From: Roseburia sp. | GTDB taxonomy: Bacteria > Bacillota > Clostridia > Lachnospirales > Lachnospiraceae | Reading direction: 5' to 3' | Length of the DNA: 32,289 nucleotides | Assembly (NCBI GenBank): GCA_022771695.1 | Contig: JALEKJ010000003.1 | Coordinates: 1 to 32,289 of the forward strand | In this document: one piece after another, positions 24,595 through 32,289 of the stretch | Position numbering within the stretch: the first letter of the stretch is position 1 | Layout of the letters: each line of letters opens with the position of its first letter | The notes under the pieces: generated by a model | Told to the model about the DNA's origin: nothing | Seen by the model: the letters and a program-made list of their open reading frames with translations, nothing else | Databases searched by the model: none | Position numbers and translations under genes: made by a program

Positions 24595-25947
24595 TTAAAA
24601 ATTAAAATACATAAACGGGTTATTTGTTGATACTGCCAGATAATAGATGCCAAGAATCAATATCACAGCCACCGCAATATTTCCAATCCATTTCTTTCCT
24701 ACCACTTTATAGAACGCAGCCGGTATCGGTGTTGCAAAAAAGATACCCAACACAAACAACGGCCAATAATCCGACAGACACTTCACATAATCAAACCGGT
24801 CCATGACATGTCCCGTCTGGCTCAAAAACGGGAACAATTTCGTAAAATAAATGCCTAATTGTCTCACATCTGAAATTGCAAATGCCATCCAGGTAAGAGG
24901 CACCACAAACAACACATACAAGTGTCCCACAATGCGGCTCTTGCTTAGCCAATTACCCAAAAACAGCTTCTCAAGTCCCAAAAGCACCAACAAAGCTCCA
25001 CCCCAAATCAGATAATTACCGTCTGCGCCATGCCACAGAGCAGTCAGTGCCCATACAACAGTCAGATTAAAAAATGTCCGCACTTTTCCCCTGCGGTTTC
25101 CACCAAGCGGAATATAGACATACTCGCGGAACCATCTGCCAAGGGTAATATGCCATCTACGCCAGAATTCCGATACGGATTTCGACATATATGGTTGCCT
25201 GAAGTTAATCGGTATTTCAAAGCCAAGCATTCTGCCAAGCCCTCTCGCCATCATGGAATAGCCTGCAAAATCAAAATACAGTTCAATCGAATATGCAAAT
25301 GCTCCCATCCAAGCGAGCGGTGTTGAAATACTTGAAAAACCGATGGTCTGAATGGAATTCCAGAGCATTCCGATACGATCAGCAATGATTACTTTGGCAC
25401 CAAGTCCCAAAATCAGAAGCTTTAATCCTTCTTCAAAATCATCAAATGTCACTTTCCTCTCGCGGAGCGCCGCACGCACCTCAGAATAGTTGATGATTGG
25501 TCCTGCTATCAACTGCGGGAACATCGTCAGGTAAGTGCCAAGACGCACAACTGAGTGTTCTGCCGGAATGACACCTCGATAGACATCAATAATATATGCC
25601 GCTATCTGGAATGTGTAAAAACTGATTCCGAGCGGCAGGTGGTCTGCATACCCGCTGTACTTGTAAAAAAACAGCAATCCAAAATCATAGCAAAGTGCCA
25701 ATATCAGCAAAAATCTCTGCCGGAAACCGCGCCCTTCCATTGCATTCCGATACATCACGCGTCCCAGTACATAATTAACCAACACGCTCCCCAGCAGGAG
25801 AAATACGTACTCCGCCTCTCCCACAGTGTAAAAAAGAATGCTTCCTGCAAACAATATGCAATTTTTAAACCTCTTTGGTGTAATATAATATATAATTAAG
25901 AAAATCGGCAAAAATCGAAATAAAAATTCAAAACTGCTAAATACCAT
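24595..25947 (-). CDS. MBOAT-family O-acyltransferase (AlgI/DltB-like)
   Basis: A multi-span membrane protein of 450 residues of the AlgI/PatA/DltB kind that carries acyl groups across the membrane. Seen are the N-terminal FLFRFLPIFLIIYYITPKR, PLGISFYTFQIAAYIIDVYR, the FWRRWHITLGRWFREYVYIP block with its His, PLGGNRRG, and the invariant His region ALTALWHGADGNYLIWG. Many hydrophobic helices extend throughout. AAGGG lies 7 nt before the ATG. It is followed by the SGNH gene, so the two probably act together on an exported polysaccharide, peptidoglycan or another envelope polymer. No glycosyltransferases are in the window, so the acceptor is not indicated. A promoter and a direct-repeat box lie upstream. 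Confidence 0.94.
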   Translation of the reverse strand: MVFSSFEFLFRFLPIFLIIYYITPKRFKNCILFAGSILFYTVGEAEYVFLLLGSVLVNYVLGRVMYRNAMEGRGFRQRFLLILALCYDFGLLFFYKYSGYADHLPLGISFYTFQIAAYIIDVYRGVIPAEHSVVRLGTYLTMFPQLIAGPIINYSEVRAALRERKVTFDDFEEGLKLLILGLGAKVIIADRIGMLWNSIQTIGFSSISTPLAWMGAFAYSIELYFDFAGYSMMARGLGRMLGFEIPINFRQPYMSKSVSEFWRRWHITLGRWFREYVYIPLGGNRRGKVRTFFNLTVVWALTALWHGADGNYLIWGGALLVLLGLEKLFLGNWLSKSRIVGHLYVLFVVPLTWMAFAISDVRQLGIYFTKLFPFLSQTGHVMDRFDYVKCLSDYWPLFVLGIFFATPIPAAFYKVVGKKWIGNIAVAVILILGIYYLAVSTNNPFMYFNF

Positions 25948-26000
25948 CTTACAGCCCTTTTCTAACTTAAGAATCCTCTATGTACTATATCCATATGCAC

Positions 26001-26030
26001 ATTATAGACGAAATAATCGTGAATAACCAA
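26001..26030 (-). promoter_or_regulatory. Promoter of the MBOAT-SGNH operon
   Basis: On the minus strand TTGGTT (26025-26030), an 18-nt spacer and a perfect TATAAT (26001-26006), about 50 nt before the MBOAT start. The direct-repeat box at 26084-26100 lies about 54 nt above the -35; another AT-rich -10-like site closer to the box is also possible. Confidence 0.65.
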
Positions 26031-26083
26031 CTATTAAGCAAAATTCATGAAATTATAATAATTTTATCATAATCAAAAGAATC

Positions 26084-26100
26084 TGTAACGATTCTGTAAT
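26084..26100 (-). promoter_or_regulatory. Direct-repeat regulator box before the MBOAT operon
   Basis: In gene orientation ATTACAGAATCGTTACA; the plus strand reads TGTAAC-GATTC-TGTAAT. It matches the box at 14561-14577 in 16 of 17 positions and has the same relative orientation. The TTACA repeats have the 11-bp period typical of OmpR-family regulators (WalR- or PhoP-like consensus). It touches the stop codon of folC. Confidence 0.5.
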
Positions 26101-27398
26101 TATTTGAATAGTGCCTCTATCTCTCCCACAAAATAAAGAGAACCGAATGCAACCGTCTTATGAACTATATCTGCCCCTTCTGTCGCAAAACATGTCCGCA
26201 AATCTTCAACGCATTCCGCAGACACTCCTTTTTCTCTGATACAATCTGCGAGTGCTTTTGCCTGCAAGGCTCTATCGTATTCGACGGTCACCGTTTTAAA
26301 ATCCAACGCGATCGGCAATAATTCCTCCACCATCTGCTCATAGTCCTTGTCCGCCATAACGCCCATGACAAAGTGAAACTTTTCGCCCGGAAAAAACGTT
26401 TCCAAGCTTGCCTTTAACGCAGCTACCCCGTTACTGTTATGTGCACCATCCACCAGCAAGAACGGCTGTTTGCGTAGAATTTCCATGCGCCCCTGCCAGC
26501 GCGTCTGATACACACCTTTTCGGATGCATTCCGCTATCCACGTCTGCCTCGCATTCTCTATTCCATTTTTTAATATGCTATCGGACATCTTCTCACTCCG
26601 CAAAAATTCCTCTGCCGCCACGATTGCCGCTGCTGCATTCTCATACTGGTGTATGCCCAGCATCTTCATCCGAAGCGTTCCATAAGCGCCGTAGACAAAG
26701 CTCTGCTCGCCGTTTTCGTAGCAACACTCCGCAAACTCATTCGGGTCAATCACATGGCATGCACGCGCCCCTGCCTTCTCTGCTTCCCGCAGAAACACAG
26801 AGAGCACTTCGGGCTCCTGACTCTCTACAACCACGGTTGTTCCTTTTTTTATGATTCCGGCTTTCTCTGCTGCAATCTCCTCTAATGTCTCGCCGAGAAT
26901 CGCCATGTGGTCATAACCAATCTTCGTGATAACAGACACCTCCGGCGTTCCCACCGCATTGGTGGAATCCAGTCTTCCGCCGAGCCCGGTCTCTAAAATC
27001 ACAGCATCGCACTGCTGCTCTTTAAAATATAAAAGTGCCATTACCAGACAATAATCAAACATTGTCGGAGATACACCAAACTCCTGTGTAAGCAAACGCG
27101 TTCCAAGTCTGCGCACTGCCTCTTTTTCAATCATGCTACCATTGATACAGATACGCTCCCTGAAATCAACCAAATGCGGGGAAGTAAATACGCCCACTTT
27201 TAATCCCGCCGCCCGCAAAATTTCACACAAAAAAGCAGAGACGGATCCCTTTCCATTCGTCCCTGCTATATGAATCAGGCGCATTCCCTCCTGCGGATTG
27301 CCCAATGCATTAAGCATCTGAGCCGTAATCGTAACTCCCGCAAGATTGCCAAATCTTCTGATATTATTAATCTTATCTACTACTGCTTCGTATGTCAT
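26100..27398 (-). CDS. folC: Folylpolyglutamate synthase / dihydrofolate synthase
   Basis: FolC adds glutamate to dihydropteroate or folates in an ATP-dependent reaction of the Mur ligase type, keeping folates in the cell. The ATP loop is HIAGTNGKGSVSAFL. Other signatures are VFTSPHLVDFRERI, the Mg2+-binding LETGLGGRLDSTNAV, and VDGAHNSNGVAAL in the C-terminal domain. The length of 432 residues is normal. GGAGAG precedes the ATG, and it follows degV by 20 nt, so the two form an operon. It cannot be told by eye whether it has one or both activities. Confidence 0.96.
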   Translation of the reverse strand: MTYEAVVDKINNIRRFGNLAGVTITAQMLNALGNPQEGMRLIHIAGTNGKGSVSAFLCEILRAAGLKVGVFTSPHLVDFRERICINGSMIEKEAVRRLGTRLLTQEFGVSPTMFDYCLVMALLYFKEQQCDAVILETGLGGRLDSTNAVGTPEVSVITKIGYDHMAILGETLEEIAAEKAGIIKKGTTVVVESQEPEVLSVFLREAEKAGARACHVIDPNEFAECCYENGEQSFVYGAYGTLRMKMLGIHQYENAAAAIVAAEEFLRSEKMSDSILKNGIENARQTWIAECIRKGVYQTRWQGRMEILRKQPFLLVDGAHNSNGVAALKASLETFFPGEKFHFVMGVMADKDYEQMVEELLPIALDFKTVTVEYDRALQAKALADCIREKGVSAECVEDLRTCFATEGADIVHKTVAFGSLYFVGEIEALFK

Positions 27399-27418
27399 GC
27401 GTTCTCTCCGCCACTCAT

Positions 27419-28261
27419 CTACACTGCCATGATTACTCCGCCGTCGTTTGCATACATACTGCTTACTCCAGCAGTATTAATAATAATGATTTTTTTGAAT
27501 TTTGCAAGCTTTTCTATTTTTTCTTTTACCATCTGTGCACGGTCCGGACAATTACAATGGGAAATTGCAAGGATACGACTCTCGCTGTCTGTCACCTTCG
27601 CAATTACTGCCTGCACCATCTTATCCAATGCCTTATTCATCCCCCGCGCCTGATTAAGCTGACAGATAGTTCCCTCATCGGTTGACCCCATCACCGGCTT
27701 GATATTAAGCGTATTGGCAATGAATGCTTTCAGGTTTGTCAATCGTCCCGCCTTACGCAATGTTTCTAATGTTTCAAGTACGAAATACGTATTCTGGGAA
27801 GCAATGTAGTTCTCTGTCTTCTCCACAACTTCTTCAAACGGAAGCCCTTCCTCCTCAAATTCCTGTACCTTCATCGCAATCAGCGTCTCACCGATGGATG
27901 CGGATCTGGAATTGAATACATAAATCTGTTTCCTATCGCCCTCATGCTCTTCCTCGTATAAGTTTTTCCCGAGGACTGCGCTATTGTAAGAACCGCTTAA
28001 TTTGGCGGAAAGTGTCACAACATATACATGCTCTGCCTCCCCTTCGTAAGCACTCATGTACTCCTCCGGTGACGGACAGGAAGACTTCGGTTCTTTCGGG
28101 CTCTCTTTTACTCTACGCAAAAAATCCGGTTGATTGAATGTCTCGTCATCACGAATACGACATCCATCTACCTCTAATTCCAAAGATACCGTTTCAAAAT
28201 GTCCGTCCTGTTTTAGCTCCTCCGGCAACTCTCCACAACTGTCCACCACAATCTTATACAT
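27419..28261 (-). CDS. DegV family fatty-acid-binding protein
   Basis: A 280-residue cytoplasmic protein of the DegV family. It has the N-terminal VVDSCGELPEEL (the DSxGEL-like motif), the conserved TLSAKLSGSYNSA core, the Ser-rich lipid site around NSRSASIGETLIA, and LETLRKAGRLTNLKAFIAN, seen in most members. The family binds fatty acids, and some members (FakB) present them to the FakA kinase for phosphorylation; no fakA gene is in the window. GGAGG lies 7 nt before the ATG. It precedes folC by 20 nt. Confidence 0.95.
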   Translation of the reverse strand: MYKIVVDSCGELPEELKQDGHFETVSLELEVDGCRIRDDETFNQPDFLRRVKESPKEPKSSCPSPEEYMSAYEGEAEHVYVVTLSAKLSGSYNSAVLGKNLYEEEHEGDRKQIYVFNSRSASIGETLIAMKVQEFEEEGLPFEEVVEKTENYIASQNTYFVLETLETLRKAGRLTNLKAFIANTLNIKPVMGSTDEGTICQLNQARGMNKALDKMVQAVIAKVTDSESRILAISHCNCPDRAQMVKEKIEKLAKFKKIIIINTAGVSSMYANDGGVIMAV

Positions 28262-28294
28262 CCTGTTACCTCCATATTTATTGCTTCTATCATC

Positions 28295-28324
28295 ATTCTA
28301 CGCATCTTGTGATTTGCTATCCAA
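28295..28324 (-). promoter_or_regulatory. Probable promoter of degV-folC
   Basis: On the minus strand TTGGAT (28319-28324), an 18-nt spacer and TAGAAT (28295-28300) about 35 nt before degV. The elements are good but not consensus. Confidence 0.45.
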
Positions 28325-28355
28325 AATCAGTTGATATGTTATCTTTTTCCATAAT

Positions 28356-28376
28356 ATGTAGTTTTAATTACTACAT
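28356..28376. repeat. Inverted repeat upstream of degV
   Basis: ATGTAGT, a 7-nt AT spacer, ACTACAT: perfect 7-bp arms, 32 nt above the probable degV -35. It has the shape of an operator for a dimeric repressor or activator. The rest of the 227-nt gap between degV and the next gene is AT-rich with no coding signal, apart from the terminator at its right end. Confidence 0.4.
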
Positions 28377-28433
28377 GATATTATCATAAAAACTTCTCTT
28401 TGTATATAGCAATTTTCTAAAATTTACGAAAAA

Positions 28434-28479
28434 AAATCTTTACAGGAAAGAAGCTTATTGTTCCTTCTTGTAAAGATTT
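28434..28479 (-). terminator. Terminator of the transglutaminase-like lipoprotein gene
   Basis: An 11-bp outer stem AAATCTTTACA / TGTAAAGATTT plus an inner AGAAG / CTTCT stem. On the minus strand it ends in a long T-run. It lies about 10 nt after the stop of the gene on the right. Confidence 0.85.
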
Positions 28480-28488
28480 CCTATGATT

Positions 28489-29664
28489 CTAAAAACGAAA
28501 AATCAGAACCTTCTGCTGTACATCCTCTACATAATAAAGAGTTGTGATTCCGCTACAATAATCTAAAATATGCTGTTCTTCTATAAAATACTGTTTTGTC
28601 TGCTGATAGAGTTCCTCTGTCGCAAACTTTACGGAAACTGCTGTGTTCCCACTCTCGTATCCCGCTTTGCACAAGGCGCCTATGGTATCCGGCTCCCATG
28701 TCGAAAAATAGCACTCCTCCCGCATATAATAATTATCCCTTGTTGCCGTACATTCCGGCAATGCAAACGCATCATCCGGAAGGTGCGTCGCCAAGAGTTC
28801 ATCTGTCGTAATTCCAAAATAATTGTAATTGATAAACCGTTCGTTTCCCATCTCTTCACCGGTATATGTGGAATTCCCCCAGGTCGTGTCAACATAATAG
28901 TACTCCCCATCCATCCGCACCAGATTCCATGCATGGGCATTCCCCTCTGCCTCTCCGGTCACGATGGCTGACTGAATTCCCAGTTTTGAGAGAAGATATT
29001 GCGTTGCGCTGGCATAACCCTGACACACTGTCTGACCGTACAAAAACACACTGATAATATTCTGATTGTCCTGCGACCCCAGCACATAATCCACATTCGC
29101 CGCAAGATAATCAAACACATATCGCGTCTTATCATAGTCTGACGCATCCGGCGAAATATCCGCAAGTATCTCTGACACTCTTCCGTCAATCTGTTCTTGT
29201 ATCGCGCTGCGTTCGTCCGCTGTCTTTGTATAACTCGGTGCAAACTCCAGTGCTTCTATCACATCACCTTTTTTATACTGCGTGTATACATAACCGGAAA
29301 CCCAAAAAAGCTCACCATAATCCGACATTACAGCGCGATATGCCTCATCTAATACATCCGGATCTAAAGTGCTTACCTCTCTCGCCTCTTCATGATTGAT
29401 GATTGTCGCGTAGATTTCCGTATAAACTCTTTGGCATTCTTCATCCAATGTCATATAGACGTAACGTTCGTCATGTTCCCCTGTCTGCCATGCCGTTTCA
29501 GATTCTTGAACGTCCGGTTGCAGTTCCTCATCGGATATGATATCTGTCCGTGTATCAAAGTTAATGTCTGCAATATCCTGCAAGGAGCCACCACATCCGG
29601 TTAGCGCAAGCAGCACTATCAGTATTACCGCGTACAGCATCACGATACGCTCTCTTTTTATCAT
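28489..29664 (-). CDS. Exported lipoprotein with transglutaminase-like domain
   Basis: A 391-residue lipoprotein with the signal peptide IVMLYAVILIVLLALTGCGG (lipid Cys at about 24). Residues 30-65 are an acidic linker. A transglutaminase-like papain fold lies at about 170-275, with Cys at about 214 (YGQTVCQGYASA), His at about 244 (GNAHAWNLVR) and Asp at about 259 (YYYVDTTWGN), a complete catalytic triad. Bacterial members act as cysteine proteases or crosslinking enzymes at the cell surface. The last 100 residues are a helical/beta extension I do not recognise. AGGAG lies 10 nt before the ATG. It is preceded by the M18 peptidase gene (41 nt gap), so both may be co-transcribed. Confidence 0.9.
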   Translation of the reverse strand: MIKRERIVMLYAVILIVLLALTGCGGSLQDIADINFDTRTDIISDEELQPDVQESETAWQTGEHDERYVYMTLDEECQRVYTEIYATIINHEEAREVSTLDPDVLDEAYRAVMSDYGELFWVSGYVYTQYKKGDVIEALEFAPSYTKTADERSAIQEQIDGRVSEILADISPDASDYDKTRYVFDYLAANVDYVLGSQDNQNIISVFLYGQTVCQGYASATQYLLSKLGIQSAIVTGEAEGNAHAWNLVRMDGEYYYVDTTWGNSTYTGEEMGNERFINYNYFGITTDELLATHLPDDAFALPECTATRDNYYMREECYFSTWEPDTIGALCKAGYESGNTAVSVKFATEELYQQTKQYFIEEQHILDYCSGITTLYYVEDVQQKVLIFRF

Positions 29665-29705
29665 ATATGCTCTACTCCTCTAGACAGTCTCGATAAGACA
29701 AGCAT

Positions 29706-31010
29706 CTATAAAGAAAAGTACGCCTCTGTCAAATCTTTTAATGCCTGCTGATCTGCAGTTCCCATAAGCTCACGTGCAGAATGCATCGCAAGTAGCGGAA
29801 TTCCGATGTCTACTGTTTTCACCGGAAGAAGTGCAGACGCGATAGAACCGAGTGTTCCACCACCCGCCATGTCAGAACGATTTACAAACTTCTGATACGG
29901 GATTTTCTTCTCATCACAAATCTGCTGGATGATTGCAATGGCTTCACAGTCTGTTGCATAGGACTGCGAACTCGCCTCCTTGATGCAGAATCCTTTTCCA
30001 AGCACCGGTTTGTTGGTGATATCCATCTTGCCTGCCTGATTTGGATGCAAGCCATGTGCCACATCCACCGACAAAATCATGCTCTGGTATAAATCGCTTT
30101 CTGAAGTCTCACCTCTTCCAAGTGCCTTTAAAATACGAAGCAGCATGTCGTGTAGCAGAATGGAACCTGCTCCCTGCTTGGAGCGGCTTCCAATCTCCTC
30201 ATGGTCAAACAGTGCTATCATATTCAATCCTTCCGTACGCTTTGCATCAATGATTCCGGAAACCAGTGCTGCGCAGGAGTTCAAATTATCCAAGCGCGGG
30301 CTGGAGATAAAGTCATCCTTCAAGCCGATATACTGCGGTTCTTCCTTGCAGAATATTGTAAGCTCAAAATCTAAAATATCCTCTTTCTTCACCGAAAGCT
30401 CGTCCGCCAAAAACGTCAGGAAATAATCCGTCTTACGCTGCTCTGCCGGCAAAACATCCTCCACAGCAAGTCCCAATATCGGAAGCATATCTGTCTGCTT
30501 GTTCAGTTCCACGCCCTTATTCACTTCACGATTCATATGAATTGCAAGATTTGGTATCGTAAGCAGATTCTTCTCCGAAACAAACTCGCGAACCACCGGT
30601 GCAAATACATCCTCGCTTCGCACTGCCACTCTTCCTGCAATTCCGAGCGGACGGTCCAGCCATGTATTTAAGATTGCGCCACCATAAACTTCCACATTGA
30701 CCTGTGCATAGCCGCCGCTTAACACATCTGCAGACGGTTTAATGCGAAGGCATGGAAAATCTGTGTGCGCTGCCGCAATACGAATCTGCGGTGCCATACC
30801 CGCTCCCCATTTCTTGCCAACCGTAAATGCGAACAGCGTCGTATCATGATGGTTTACATAATATTTACCACCCGTTGCAAGTTCCCACTCCTCTTTGTAT
30901 TCCAAGCGTTCAAATCCTGCGTGCTCCAAACGCTCTTCACAAGCGCTTACCGCCTGTACCGGCGATACGCCTTTTTTTAATAAGTCAAATAAGATTTCTG
31001 TCTCTTTCAT
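29706..31010 (-). CDS. M18 family aminopeptidase
   Basis: A cytoplasmic zinc aminopeptidase that removes N-terminal residues from peptides. M18 signatures are visible: the first metal His in IAAAHTDFPCLRIKPS, the second metal site with catalytic Glu-Glu in LFDHEEIGSRSKQGAGS, LILSVDVAHGLHPNQAGK, and the last metal His region IPLLAMHSARELMG. DNLNSCAAL is also typical. The 434 residues match the family. The SD is weak (AAAGG about 15 nt upstream). It is followed by the transglutaminase-like gene and has an extended -10 upstream. Substrate specificity is not evident. Confidence 0.96.
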   Translation of the reverse strand: MKETEILFDLLKKGVSPVQAVSACEERLEHAGFERLEYKEEWELATGGKYYVNHHDTTLFAFTVGKKWGAGMAPQIRIAAAHTDFPCLRIKPSADVLSGGYAQVNVEVYGGAILNTWLDRPLGIAGRVAVRSEDVFAPVVREFVSEKNLLTIPNLAIHMNREVNKGVELNKQTDMLPILGLAVEDVLPAEQRKTDYFLTFLADELSVKKEDILDFELTIFCKEEPQYIGLKDDFISSPRLDNLNSCAALVSGIIDAKRTEGLNMIALFDHEEIGSRSKQGAGSILLHDMLLRILKALGRGETSESDLYQSMILSVDVAHGLHPNQAGKMDITNKPVLGKGFCIKEASSQSYATDCEAIAIIQQICDEKKIPYQKFVNRSDMAGGGTLGSIASALLPVKTVDIGIPLLAMHSARELMGTADQQALKDLTEAYFSL

Positions 31011-31084
31011 TTTATTTTATTTTATTCTGCCTTTCTATTGAATTCATCACTTTCACAAGCTATCGTACACTTTCTGTTCCTGCA

Positions 31085-31093
31085 ATTATAACA
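31085..31093 (-). promoter_or_regulatory. Extended -10 promoter element before M18 gene
   Basis: TGTTATAAT on the minus strand (TGn-TATAAT, extended -10), about 75 nt before the M18 start. No clear -35 is seen, consistent with extended -10 promoters. The remaining 177-nt gap is AT-rich and I see no other signal in it. Confidence 0.5.
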
Positions 31094-31187
31094 TACTCGC
31101 TTCATTTTCCGTATAAGTTTTTTTATAAATGAACGTCATATAATAAAGTCGCCGCTGTTTTCAACCATGTAGCATATTGGATTACAG

Positions 31188-31796
31188 TTATTTCTTTTCC
31201 TTTTCTAACATATCCGCTGGTTCTTCATATTCATCTGCTCTGTCATTCTGTATATAGATTCCCGGATCATAATCCTTATTCTTACATTTAAATCCATCCT
31301 GCTCATAAACATCGTATGATACAATCTGTAGAAGATATAGTCCTTCCATACTCTCATCAAAATCATTTCGATCATATATTACAATTAAGATAAAGTATGT
31401 CTCTTCTTCTGTTTCCACTATATAATATGAGGTTCCAGCAATACTTATTGTTCCATATTTACTTTTTTTTTCGGTCATCATATAGTTTGACTCAACAATT
31501 TCACCTGTTTCTTGATAGAACTCTACTGCCACCTCCGACATATCACTGAGATTAGAAACGTTGGTTCTCACACCCTCGGAAAAAATATTGGTTAATTGTT
31601 CTGCGTCATGTGCGTTTAATGCCCCAAGTACCTGATTCATTATCTGGTCTGTATGCTCCTGCACTGATAATGACTGATCTTTCTGGTTTTCGCCTCTATC
31701 TCCATCACAACCGACTATATTTAACACACTTATAATGCACAATATAATGCATAATCCTTTTTTACCACGTATAATACATTGTTTTACTTTCTTCAT
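31188..31796 (-). CDS. Small lipoprotein of unknown function (DUF5104-like)
   Basis: A 202-residue predicted lipoprotein: basic N-terminus, hydrophobic helix (GLCIILCIISVLNIVGC) with lipobox NIVGC, then a domain of about 150 residues. It opens with a helical segment (QIMNQVLGALNAHDAEQLTN) and continues with beta strands (TISIAGTSYYIVETEEETY). The pattern resembles DUF5104, but this is from memory. The start is ATG at 31796 with AGGAG about 10 nt upstream; an in-frame TTG precedes it directly. Its first 35 bases overlap the end of the preceding DUF4474-like frame, so translation is probably coupled. The function is unknown. Confidence 0.75.
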   Translation of the reverse strand: MKKVKQCIIRGKKGLCIILCIISVLNIVGCDGDRGENQKDQSLSVQEHTDQIMNQVLGALNAHDAEQLTNIFSEGVRTNVSNLSDMSEVAVEFYQETGEIVESNYMMTEKKSKYGTISIAGTSYYIVETEEETYFILIVIYDRNDFDESMEGLYLLQIVSYDVYEQDGFKCKNKDYDPGIYIQNDRADEYEEPADMLEKEKK

Positions 31797-32172
31797 CAAA
31801 ACACCACTCCTCTACTATACTATATTTTTTCATAAACAAATAAAATAACTCCGGATTCTGCGAGAAATCCACTGTCCCCTGCACAATCAAATCTTCTGCT
31901 TTCATGTCCTGATATGCCGGATTGAATCCCGTTATCCACCATTGGGTATCTCCCGGCTCATAGTAGAAGATAACATTTCCTTCTTTATCGGTTAGCTGTA
32001 AAGTCATATAAAGATTTGTGTCCACGGCACTTGACATATGCCAGCCGTCTGCATCACCTACATAAATTCCCGTCTCACAGCCCGCTCCCAGATTCACATA
32101 GTCTCCCTTCCACATCCAGAGGAGATACTTGATGAAATTTCGAGCTGAATATATATTAAATGTAATTATTTT
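31762..32172 (-). pseudogene. 5'-truncated DUF4474-like domain fragment
   Basis: The open frame runs from a TAG at 32173-32175 to the stop at 31762. Similarity to DUF4474 covers the readable part: WMWKGDYVNLGAGCETGIYV, LYMTLQLTDKEG, DTQWWITGFNPAYQ. The domain begins before the only ATG (32115), since NFIKYLLWMWKG upstream is part of the usual pattern, and no start codon precedes that segment. The frame therefore appears to be a gene whose 5' end was lost. It is in line with the lipoprotein gene and overlaps its start. DUF4474 has no known function. An unusual start codon, or an ORF starting at 32115, is possible but would cut the domain. Confidence 0.55.
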
Positions 32173-32226
32173 CTAATTTAAAGGCTTATCCGATTTTCTA
32201 AAAAATCTCTACTTCTTTCATGTATG

Positions 32227-32256
32227 GTTGAACCTTGCCATACAGCAAGGTTCAAC
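32227..32256. repeat. Perfect hairpin near the right edge
   Basis: GTTGAACCTTGC, loop CATACA, GCAAGGTTCAAC: a perfect 12-bp stem. No T-run follows on either strand within the next few bases, so it is not a standard terminator. It may belong to a gene beyond the window edge. Confidence 0.5.
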
Positions 32257-32289
32257 ATGCATAAATTGATTCTATTTATTTCTTTTCCT

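Overview
The window looks like a chromosomal segment of a low-to-mid GC, anaerobic, motile Firmicute of the Lachnospiraceae type (Roseburia, Agathobacter or Eubacterium relatives). The reasons are the secG-rnr-smpB-ssrA neighbourhood, a tmRNA tag ending in LAYAA, several families common in that group (a DUF6774-like small protein, a DUF4474-like fragment, a TPR-GGDEF protein, DegV) and strong AGGAGG ribosome binding sites. The genus cannot be fixed by eye. Almost every gene is on the minus strand; the only exception is a 1.6 kb plus-strand island at about 14.07-15.65 kb. No CRISPR array, prophage, insertion sequence or rRNA/tRNA cluster was seen; the only stable RNA recognised is tmRNA.

Layout from left to right. 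0.16-1.5 kb: a secreted NlpC/P60 cell-wall hydrolase. 1.66-2.98 kb: a gene graveyard with a broken GNAT acetyltransferase, an unidentified remnant and a LysR regulator carrying frameshifts, a stop and inferred in-frame deletions. 3.1-8.5 kb: a minus-strand run of cheV, a large acidic/lysine-rich membrane protein, hisH, hisF, ung and a CBS-ACT protein, closed by a terminator. 8.6-13.9 kb: a signalling group with a TPR-GGDEF protein, a small membrane protein, an OmpR-type response regulator, its histidine kinase and an exported lipoprotein. 14.1-15.65 kb: the plus-strand island with a BFD-like [2Fe-2S] protein, a DUF6774-like protein, a 24-residue cysteine-bearing peptide with its own SD and terminator, a cupin, and a YmaF-family gene with a stop at codon 5. 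15.7-19.05 kb: ssrA, smpB, rnr and secG, the ribosome rescue and RNA decay block. 19.2-23.6 kb: an enolase with an unusual charged insertion and a large hybrid sensor kinase. 23.6-25.9 kb: an MBOAT plus SGNH pair, probably for O-acylation of a surface polymer. 26.1-28.3 kb: folC and degV. 28.5-32.2 kb: a transglutaminase-like lipoprotein, an M18 aminopeptidase, a small lipoprotein and a 5'-truncated DUF4474-like fragment.

Three themes link the genes. Envelope work: NlpC/P60, MBOAT/SGNH, transglutaminase-like and other lipoproteins. Signalling: CheV, a two-component system, a diguanylate cyclase and a hybrid kinase. Ribosome rescue: tmRNA, SmpB and RNase R. A nearly identical 17-bp direct-repeat box, ATTACAGAATYGTTACA, lies in the same relative orientation upstream of the 24-residue peptide and of the MBOAT operon, and a related 9-mer direct repeat lies upstream of the NlpC/P60 gene. 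This suggests one OmpR/PhoP/WalR-type regulator could act on all three. The observations most worth following are the cysteine peptide with this box, the enolase insertion and the unidentified 542-residue membrane protein.
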